From assembly GCF_028289855.1 (NCBI RefSeq), contig NZ_JAQGKZ010000078.1, positions 1 to 36,840 of the forward strand: a DNA stretch of 36,840 nucleotides, written 5' to 3'. Each line of letters opens with the position of its first letter. Position 1 is the first letter of the stretch. Both the position numbers and the translations under genes were made by a program. The stretch is from Sphingomonas bacterium (GTDB lineage: Bacteria; Pseudomonadota; Alphaproteobacteria; Sphingomonadales; Sphingomonadaceae). Positions 31,514 to 36,840 of this stretch are shown in pieces. The notes below the pieces were generated by a model. The model was not told where the DNA came from. It saw only the letters and a program-made list of their open reading frames with translations, and did no database searches.

Positions 31514-33031
31514 ATGATGGCACGATCGACGATTGGTTTGGCGATGATCGGTTCGGCGCTGCTGCTCGCGGCGTGCAGCGGCAACGCAGGCAACCCCGCG
31601 CCCAAACGAATCGACACCGCGCCCGATATTCCCAAGCTTGCCTCGACCATCGTCGTGCCCGTTAACGCCAGGCTCGCTGACCTCGCCGCGCAGCTCAACC
31701 AGGCGACGCCGCAAACCTTGTGGACGATCGACCGCCAGGAAAGCGCCTGCGTCCCCGCGCAGCGCGTCACCGCCTGCGCGATCAAGCGCAAGGACGGGTC
31801 GTGCCGGATCGGCATCAAGAATTTGAAGGTCACGCCCAATCTGTCGTGCCGGATCACAGGTCAGGCGGTGCGCGGGCCGATCACGCTGTCGGGCAATGGC
31901 AGCGTGCTCACGCTGACGCTCCCGGTGCGCGCGACAGTCAGCGCACAGGATATCGGGCATATCGTCAAGCGCGAGACCGCGACCGGCGCCGCTGCGGTGC
32001 GCGCCACCGTCCGGCTGTCGCTCAACCGCGACTGGAACCCGACCGCGACGGTGCGGATCGCGTACGACTGGACCAACCCGCCGGGGATCACGATCTTCGG
32101 CAAACGCATCACCTTCGCCGACAAGGCCGACGCCAAGCTGCAAGGCGTGATCGCTGGGCTCGAGCGCAGCTTGCCGCAGCAACTCGCCAAGCTGCGCGTG
32201 CGCGACAAGCTCGCATCGGCCTGGCGGCAAGGCTTCACCGTGATCCAGCTCAACCGCGAGCGTCCGCCGGTGTGGATGCGCACGACGCCGCAAAAACTCG
32301 GGTTCGGCGGCTACCGTGTCCGCGGTGGCGATTTGCTGCTCGACGTCCAGGCGCAAACGCTGACCGAGACCTTCGTCGGCGATCGCCCGAGCGACCCCGC
32401 CCCCTCCCCGCTGCCGCCGCTGACCAGCGGGCTCGGGCAGCAGGGGCTGGCGTTCAACATTCCCGTGCTGGCGCAGTACAAGGAGTTGCAGCCGGTGGTG
32501 CAGCGCGCGCTGATCAAACGCGCGGCCAAGGGGATCGCGCTGCCCAAGCTCGGCGCGGTCGATGCGCAGTTCGGCGACGTCACGATCTACGCGACCGAAA
32601 ACGGCCGGCTCGCGGTCGGGGTGAAGGTCAAGGCCAAGCTCCGCTCGGGCTTGCTCGGCGAGACCAAGGGCCAAGTGTGGCTGTCGGGGCTGCCCGTCAA
32701 CGACGTCAATTCCGAACGGATTCGCATCGACGACCTCAAGATCGCCACGCAGACCGACAGCAAGACGGTCAACCTGCTGATCCAGCTGTTCAGCGATCCC
32801 GCCACGCTCGAATCGATCCGCACCGCGCTGACCGAGGATTTCGCCAAGGATTACGCGCACGTGCTGGTCGCCGCGCGCACCGCGATCGCCAACCGCCGCG
32901 AAGGCGACGTGCTGTTGTCGGCGAACATCACGCGCGTCACCCACGGCAAGATCGTCGTCACCGGCCAGGGGCTGTTCCTGCCGGTCCAGGCGTACGGCAC
33001 TGCGACCATCGCCTACCGCCCAGAGAAGTGA
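31514..33031 (+). CDS. DUF4403 family lipoprotein
   Basis: A 505-aa protein with a lipoprotein signal (LLLAAC, Cys21). The body matches the DUF4403 pattern: two related beta-rich repeats with long amphipathic strands and helices, for example AKLQGVIAGLERSLPQQLAKL, RPPVWMRTTPQKLGFGGY and FSDPATLESIRTALTEDFAK. The family is thought to have a lipid-binding (TULIP-like) fold, but its role is not established. A GGGGGAAC stretch precedes the ATG at about 11 bases; an ATG one codon later is possible. It is divergent from sodC and followed by a hairpin. Confidence 0.87.
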   Translation: MMARSTIGLAMIGSALLLAACSGNAGNPAPKRIDTAPDIPKLASTIVVPVNARLADLAAQLNQATPQTLWTIDRQESACVPAQRVTACAIKRKDGSCRIGIKNLKVTPNLSCRITGQAVRGPITLSGNGSVLTLTLPVRATVSAQDIGHIVKRETATGAAAVRATVRLSLNRDWNPTATVRIAYDWTNPPGITIFGKRITFADKADAKLQGVIAGLERSLPQQLAKLRVRDKLASAWRQGFTVIQLNRERPPVWMRTTPQKLGFGGYRVRGGDLLLDVQAQTLTETFVGDRPSDPAPSPLPPLTSGLGQQGLAFNIPVLAQYKELQPVVQRALIKRAAKGIALPKLGAVDAQFGDVTIYATENGRLAVGVKVKAKLRSGLLGETKGQVWLSGLPVNDVNSERIRIDDLKIATQTDSKTVNLLIQLFSDPATLESIRTALTEDFAKDYAHVLVAARTAIANRREGDVLLSANITRVTHGKIVVTGQGLFLPVQAYGTATIAYRPEK

Positions 33032-33034
33032 AGC

Positions 33035-33056
33035 CGGGGTGGCCGATGCCACCCCG
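33035..33056. terminator. Hairpin between convergent DUF4403 and OmpA-family genes
   Basis: CGGGGTGGC (33035-33043) pairs with GCCACCCCG (33048-33056) around CGAT, four bases after the plus-strand stop and eight bases before the minus-strand stop. No U tract follows, so it may only partly terminate. Confidence 0.7.
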
Positions 33057-33063
33057 AAGCGCC

Positions 33064-33957
33064 TCACATGCCGTCGACGGCCTTGCTGACCATGACGTTC
33101 ACCGCGACGCGGCGGTTCTGCGCCTTGCCTTGGGGCGTGGAATTGTCCGCCGCCGGGTCGGCGGTGGCCATCCCGGTCGGGGTCAGCATGCGATAAGGCT
33201 TCCAGCCGCACGTCTGCTGGAGGTAATTGACGACCTTGGCGGCGCGCTTCTCGCTCAGCGCCTGGTTGGTATCCTCGCTGCCGGTCGAGTCGGTGTAGCC
33301 GAGGACCAGGAGCAGCGCGTTGTTGGTCGCCTGGGCAGAGGCCGCCGCGGCGCACAGATCGGCCTTCGCCTGCGGCGACAGATCGGCCTTACCGGTGTCG
33401 AAGTTCACGTTGGTCGTCGCCTTGACGATATAATTGTCGATATCGGCGACGCGGCCGCGCAACGCCTCGGTCGCGGCGGTCTGTTCGTCGAAGCGCTGGT
33501 CGGTGCCGTTGCGGATCATCGACGCGGTCTTGAGATCCCTGGTCTTGAGCGCGATCTGGCTCGCTATCAGCGCGTCGCCCCATTGCACCGTCTTGATGCT
33601 TACGGGCAGCCCGTTGAGCAGCGAGTCCGCGCCGAGCTTGTTGCGGCTGACGCCGAGGAAACCACCGCTGGACCTGATCTGCGTCGCATCGCTGACGAAG
33701 ACCACCGTCTTGCCGCCGCCGATAGTCGCGACTCGCAGCTTCTCGCCTTTGCGCGCCGAAATGAAGCCTTCGACCGTGGGTCCGGCCTGCATCCCGGACA
33801 GGTCGGCCGGCACCGTGCCGGTTATGGTGATGTCGGAAGTTTGACCGGGGGCGGGCTGGCCGGGGACGGGCGGGGCGTCCTGCGCAAACAGGCTGCCCGA
33901 CACCGTAACCGTGGCAAGCAGCAAAAGAACTTTTGAACTTCTGAAAATGACGCTCAT
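33064..33957 (-). CDS. OmpA-family peptidoglycan-binding protein
   Basis: A 297-aa exported protein with a signal peptide (residues 1-25, LFAQDA) and a Pro/Gly/Gln-rich spacer. A beta-rich segment (45-125, with VVFVSDATQIR) is followed by an OmpA C-terminal domain at about 180-290. That domain is recognised by FDTGKADLSPQAKADL, LLLVLGYTDSTGSEDTNQALSEKRA and the NRRVAVNVM end, which contact diaminopimelate in peptidoglycan. There is no eight-stranded barrel, so it is a periplasmic rather than porin-type member. GGAGCAAC precedes the ATG. Confidence 0.88.
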   Translation of the reverse strand: MSVIFRSSKVLLLLATVTVSGSLFAQDAPPVPGQPAPGQTSDITITGTVPADLSGMQAGPTVEGFISARKGEKLRVATIGGGKTVVFVSDATQIRSSGGFLGVSRNKLGADSLLNGLPVSIKTVQWGDALIASQIALKTRDLKTASMIRNGTDQRFDEQTAATEALRGRVADIDNYIVKATTNVNFDTGKADLSPQAKADLCAAAASAQATNNALLLVLGYTDSTGSEDTNQALSEKRAAKVVNYLQQTCGWKPYRMLTPTGMATADPAADNSTPQGKAQNRRVAVNVMVSKAVDGM

Positions 33958-34265
33958 CGCGTTGCTCCTTCAAATTTGACCGACCGGGGCTGCGCGATCG
34001 CAGCGTATCGTCCGGCGGTCGTCTCGGTGTTGCCGTGAAACGGCAGGTTGAACTCGCTGCACCGGCGCCGTCAGGACGGGCGGCGCATAGTCATACTCGG
34101 ACGCCTTGGATTACCCGGTGTTCGGCCCAACCTTTCGGGCACATGAACGTTCCAGGCGACTCAGCGGGTATGCAGACAATTGGAGCACATTGTGCGGCGA
34201 GCCGAGCATGCCCTTAGTGGGTGGTTAGCGGTCACGCGCAACTTTAGCCGCGCAGGAGGTGACTC
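33958..34265. other. Intergenic region upstream of the OmpA-family gene
   Basis: About 310 bases without a credible gene between divergent transcription units. It holds a GCTGCG-CGAT-CGCAGC hairpin (33989-34004), probably in the leader of the OmpA-family mRNA. It also has a weak EcfG-like pair on the minus strand (GGAAC 34153-34149, 16 bases, GGTT 34132-34129) and a perfect Shine-Dalgarno sequence AGGAGGTGA (34254-34262). A 60-codon plus-strand frame at 34035-34217 has no codon bias or ribosome-binding site and is not called. Confidence 0.5.
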
Positions 34266-34308
34266 ATAACTTGACGGTTATCGATTAAATAGATAACCCT
34301 CAGGTTAT
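34266..34308 (+). promoter_or_regulatory. Twin palindromic operators in front of the arsR-type operon
   Basis: Two copies of the same 16-bp palindrome, ATAAC-N6-GTTAT, lie at 34266-34281 and 34293-34308, with centres 27 bp apart. The spacer of the first contains TTGACG, a likely -35 element. The second overlaps the start codon of the regulator gene, whose ATG begins inside GTTATG. ArsR-family repressors bind such imperfect palindromes and commonly control their own operon. The transcript may be leaderless or nearly so. Confidence 0.65.
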
Positions 34309-34636
34309 GGATTCACCGCAACGCCAGGATCAGCTGTTCCGCACGCTCGCCGACCCCACCCGCCGCGCGATCTTCGAACGGCTGTGCCGCGACGGCGAGC
34401 AGACCGTCGGCGTGCTGACCGCATACGCCGGTGTGTCGCAGCCCGCGGTGTCGAAGCATCTCGGCATCCTGCGCGAGGCCGGGCTGGTGCTCGACCGTCC
34501 CGCCGGCCGCCAGACGCATTACAGCGCGCGCGGCGCTGGGCTCGCGCCATTGATCGACTGGACCAACCAGATGGCCGCGTTCTGGGAGAGCAAGTTCGAC
34601 GACCTCGAGGATCTGCTCAAGAGGATGGACCAATGA
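34307..34636 (+). CDS. ArsR-family transcription regulator
   Basis: A 109-aa winged-helix repressor. FRTLADPTRRAIFERLCRDGEQTVGVL is the N-terminal helix pair, and AGVSQPAVSKHLGILREAGLV the recognition helix region at about residues 42-62, followed by the wing (DRPAGRQTHYSA). No metal-binding ELCVCDL box is visible. It is of the kind found next to SRPBCC/AHSA1 genes rather than a metal sensor. No ribosome-binding site precedes the ATG. Its stop overlaps the next start (ATGA), so the operon is coupled. Confidence 0.92.
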   Translation: MDSPQRQDQLFRTLADPTRRAIFERLCRDGEQTVGVLTAYAGVSQPAVSKHLGILREAGLVLDRPAGRQTHYSARGAGLAPLIDWTNQMAAFWESKFDDLEDLLKRMDQ

Positions 34637-35058
34637 CCGAAGCCAAAACGCGCTCCGTCGTGGTCGAACGCGACTTCGCATATCCGCCCGACCGGCTGTG
34701 GCGCGCGCTGACTCAGCAGCATCTGATCGCCGACTGGCTGATGAAGAACGATTTTGCGCCCACGGTCGGGCACAAGTTCAATCTCAGCGGAGAATGGGGC
34801 GGCACGCTCGATTGCGAAGTGCTCGCGGTCGAGCCGGGCGAGACGTTGTCCTACACCTGGGACCACGTCCACGACGATCCGCAGTTCGACCTCCGCAGCG
34901 TCGTCACCTTCACGCTCACGCCGACCGCGGCGGGCACGCATTTGCGCATGGAGCAAGCCGGCTTCCGCCCCGATCAGCCGCGCGCGTCGGGGGGCGCCAA
35001 ATATGGCTGGCAACAGAATTTCGACAAACTGGAAGACGTACTGGGGAGGATATCATGA
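34633..35058 (+). CDS. SRPBCC / AHSA1-like domain protein
   Basis: A 141-aa protein with the START-like ligand-binding fold: VVVERDFAYPPDRLWRALTQ, then the helix WLMKNDFAPTVGHKF, and a C-terminal long helix WQQNFDKLEDVLGRI. AHSA1-type bacterial proteins bind unknown hydrophobic ligands and are often paired with ArsR regulators, as here. It may sense or bind the ligand that controls the operon; that is inference. Both ends overlap neighbours by four bases (ATGA). Confidence 0.88.
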   Translation: MTEAKTRSVVVERDFAYPPDRLWRALTQQHLIADWLMKNDFAPTVGHKFNLSGEWGGTLDCEVLAVEPGETLSYTWDHVHDDPQFDLRSVVTFTLTPTAAGTHLRMEQAGFRPDQPRASGGAKYGWQQNFDKLEDVLGRIS

Positions 35059-35264
35059 GTTTCAACAAATGGGTGCGGCAGGGTCATCGCTGGCTGTCGA
35101 TCCTGTTCACGCTCGCCGTGATTGCCAATTTCGTCGCGATGACTGTGGGGGCCGTGCCCACCTGGATCACTTATTCGCCGCTGCCGCCTTTGTTCCTGAT
35201 GCTGCTGAGCGGATTGTTCATGTTCACGTTGCCCTATGCAGCGCGTCGGGGAGTCCGCGCATGA
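35055..35264 (+). CDS. Small membrane protein of the arsR operon
   Basis: A 69-aa protein with two membrane segments (about residues 14-34 and 42-62), a basic start (MSFNKWVRQGHRW) and a basic tail (ARRGVRA). I do not recognise the family. It has a GGGGAGG ribosome-binding site inside the previous gene and overlaps both neighbours by ATGA, so it is clearly part of the operon. Confidence 0.8.
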   Translation: MSFNKWVRQGHRWLSILFTLAVIANFVAMTVGAVPTWITYSPLPPLFLMLLSGLFMFTLPYAARRGVRA

Positions 35265-35632
35265 GCGACAAGGCGCCCTCGGAGATGATCGACCAACGCA
35301 TCGCCGAGCTCGGCGACTGGCGCGGCGAGACCCTCGCCAACATTCGCGCGGTCATCAGGGATGCCATCCCCGATGTTGTCGAGGAATGGAAATGGCGCGG
35401 GGTGCCGACCTGGTATGCGGACGGCATGATCTGCACCGGCGAGACCTACAAGGCAGCGGTCAAGATGACGTTCGCCAAGGGCGCGAAACTCGACGATCCC
35501 AACAAGCTGTTTAATTCGAGCCTCGACGGCAATGTGCGCCGCGCGATCGATTTTCACGAAGGCGACGCGATCGACACCCCCGCGCTCACGGCGCTGCTTC
35601 AAGCCGCGGCGACGCTGAACAAGGGCGGCTAA
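35261..35632 (+). CDS. DUF1801 (YdhG-like) protein
   Basis: A 123-aa protein with the DUF1801 pattern: LANIRAVIRDAIPDVVEEWKW, RGVPTWYADGMICTGETYKA, VKMTFAKGAKL and a final helix. The family has an iron-chaperone-like (frataxin-like) fold, but its role is unknown. It is the last gene of the ArsR operon and starts in an ATGA overlap. Its stop shares CTAA with the convergent iron permease gene. Confidence 0.87.
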   Translation: MSDKAPSEMIDQRIAELGDWRGETLANIRAVIRDAIPDVVEEWKWRGVPTWYADGMICTGETYKAAVKMTFAKGAKLDDPNKLFNSSLDGNVRRAIDFHEGDAIDTPALTALLQAAATLNKGG

Positions 35633-36051
35633 GCCGCCTCCCCCACCGTGCTTGCGACACGCGACGGGCGCGACTTCTCCGGGTCGGGCGCATCGCAGTC
35701 GCGCGGCACGTCGTCGTGACGGCGCAATTGCTCCAGCTCGTCCTCGGTCTTGCGCTCGATCCCGGCCAGCTCGTCGCGCGCGCCGCGTTTGGACAGGATC
35801 AGCTCATCGATCTTCATGTGCAGTGCGGCTTCGGACCGTCGCTGCTGGTTGAGCACCATCTGGGTCAGCGTGATCGCCAGCACCGACAGGATCAGCGTCA
35901 GCGTGTTGACCCCGCTCGGGCCGCCATGAATGAACCATAAGGCGCAGAATATCGCGACGATCGCGATCGCCGCGGGATGGCCCGCCAGGTTGGCGCCACG
36001 ATCGGACACCCTGCAACCGAACAGATAGAGTTTATGGGCAAGCGTGGCCAT
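35629..36051 (-). CDS. Low-affinity iron permease family membrane protein
   Basis: A 140-aa protein with two membrane helices (about residues 24-42 and 48-65), followed by a charged cytoplasmic tail. HPAAIAIVAIFCALWFIHGGP and the sequence LTQMVLNQQRRSEAALHMKIDEL match the bacterial members of the low-affinity iron permease family (Iron_permease), whose transport role in bacteria is not shown. GGGA precedes the ATG. The last 40 residues are polar and look disordered. Confidence 0.85.
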   Translation of the reverse strand: MATLAHKLYLFGCRVSDRGANLAGHPAAIAIVAIFCALWFIHGGPSGVNTLTLILSVLAITLTQMVLNQQRRSEAALHMKIDELILSKRGARDELAGIERKTEDELEQLRRHDDVPRDCDAPDPEKSRPSRVASTVGEAA

Positions 36052-36170
36052 GATCGTCCCTTGATGACGCCGTTACACGCCGCGTCCGAAGGCGACGGCG
36101 GCGGCATAACGTGCGACGTCTCGTTTGGTGCCGTGCCGGTCCGGGGAGTCGTGCCGATCGCTGTCAGCCG

Positions 36171-36840
36171 TCAGATTTGCCCGACCCCGTGCAGCGCGAC
36201 GCCAAGCGCCGAGCTGGCCGCCAGCGTGACGATCACGCCAGCATTGAACCGGAACATCGCGACCATCGCCGCGACCGATAGCGCGAGTGCCCAGGGATCG
36301 ATGCTCGACGGCACCGGCATGTCGAACCGGAGCGACCCCGCCGCGACCGGCGTTACCGCGCGGAATAGCGTGTGCAGCGCGAACCAGATCGCCAGGTTGA
36401 GCACCACGCCGACCACCGACGCGGTGATCGCCGACAGCGCGCCCGCCAGCGCTGCGTTGCCGCGCAACCGCTCGATGAACGGCGCGCCGAGGAAGATCCA
36501 CAGGAAGCACGGCACGAACGTCACCCAGGTCGCGAGCAACCCGCCCAGCGTCCCCGCGAGGAGCGGCGGCAACAGCCCCGGATGACGATACGCGCCGAGG
36601 AACCCAACGAACTGGAGCACCATGATCAGCGGCCCCGGCGTGGTCTCCGCCATGCCGAGCCCGTCGAGCATCTCTCCCGGACTTAGCCAGTGATACGATT
36701 GCACCGCTTCCTGCGCGACATAAGCAAGCACGGCATAAGCGCCGCCGAACGTCACCATCGCAATCGTCGAAAAGAAAGTCGCGATCTGGCTGAACACGCT
36801 GCCGGGGCCGAGCAACGCCAGCAACGCGGCGACCGGCGCC
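36171..36840 (-). CDS. chrA: Chromate transporter ChrA, C-terminal part (cut by window edge)
   Basis: The visible 222 residues belong to the chromate ion transporter (CHR) family. FFSTIAMVTFGGAYAVLAYVAQEAV and the loop GEMLDGLGMAETTPGPLIMVLQFVGF contain the conserved FGGxY and ETTPGPL motifs of the second CHR domain. Six or so membrane helices follow. The frame remains open to the window edge, so the start and the first domain are missing. ChrA exports chromate. The gene ends 119 bp after the divergently placed start of the iron permease family gene, and this gap holds no recognisable gene. Confidence 0.92.
   Translation of the reverse strand, partial: APVAALLALLGPGSVFSQIATFFSTIAMVTFGGAYAVLAYVAQEAVQSYHWLSPGEMLDGLGMAETTPGPLIMVLQFVGFLGAYRHPGLLPPLLAGTLGGLLATWVTFVPCFLWIFLGAPFIERLRGNAALAGALSAITASVVGVVLNLAIWFALHTLFRAVTPVAAGSLRFDMPVPSSIDPWALALSVAAMVAMFRFNAGVIVTLAASSALGVALHGVGQI

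Noticed and set aside
34129..34153. GGAAC-N16-GGTT on the minus strand as a promoter for the OmpA-family gene
   Set aside because: The -10 is off consensus and would give a leader of about 160 bases. It overlaps a GAACGTTC palindrome that may explain the GGAAC by chance. It is kept only as a remark in the intergenic entry.
34035..34217. A 60-codon plus-strand frame between the OmpA-family and ArsR genes
   Set aside because: It has no ribosome-binding site and no GC3 bias, and its composition (His, Thr, Cys, Pro mix) is not protein-like; it is more likely leader and promoter DNA.

Overview
The window looks like chromosomal DNA from a sphingomonad-type alphaproteobacterium (inference). The support is high GC content, strongly GC3-biased codons, families common in that group (bactofilin, RcnB-like protein, DUF2939, DUF4403, HisKA_2-type kinase) and one promoter that matches the alphaproteobacterial general-stress sigma factor EcfG (GGAAC-N17-CGTT). 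There is no phage, insertion sequence, plasmid origin or CRISPR array. The content is core and semi-core metabolism, envelope and stress genes packed tightly on both strands.

Layout. 1-74 is the start of rpsL on the minus strand. 316-2454 holds a membrane protein, a bactofilin, a MAPEG protein and a GFA-family protein. 2456-7990 is a minus-strand cluster reading E2 of a 2-oxoacid (pyruvate) dehydrogenase, a 73-aa membrane protein, a YciA-like thioesterase, a membrane protein interrupted by an amber codon, lpdA (E3), an S41/PDZ protein and a half-length SLC45-like transporter. A long inverted repeat separates it from a plus-strand uspA and M28 peptidase pair. 10057-12923 carries an RcnB-like protein, free methionine-R-sulfoxide reductase, arfB and an RluA-type pseudouridine synthase. 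12984-14707 holds two tandem M15 (VanY-like) peptidases, followed by tRNA-Ala(CGC). 15006-18693 contains a small helical protein, a YghU-type glutathione transferase, an FAD oxidoreductase and dinB. 18817-21920 holds an S41 lipoprotein, a Nudix hydrolase and an extensin-like protein.

21917-25952 holds a membrane protein divergent from a winged-helix regulator that carries its own multi-pass membrane domain, then a putative secreted zinc metallopeptidase and an unknown protein. 26125-29860 holds a HisKA_2 sensor kinase, a small acidic protein with the EcfG promoter, a 57-aa protein, a BI-1 family protein, ThpR and a DUF2939 protein. 29907-33957 has a shortened paralogue of the 22 kb membrane protein, a secreted protein, Cu/Zn superoxide dismutase, a DUF4403 lipoprotein and an OmpA-family protein. 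34307-35632 is a four-gene ArsR/SRPBCC operon with ATGA overlaps. A low-affinity iron permease family protein and a partial chromate transporter close the window.

The most notable non-coding signals are these. (1) An almost identical three-unit, 11-bp direct-repeat box lies exactly 60 bp from the start codons of two paralogous membrane genes 8 kb apart; one copy runs into the start of the winged-helix regulator gene, so a small undescribed regulon is plausible. (2) Two identical-architecture palindromes lie in front of the arsR operon. (3) Two REP-like inverted pairs have covarying stems. (4) An 80-bp hairpin lies between uspA and the E2 gene.
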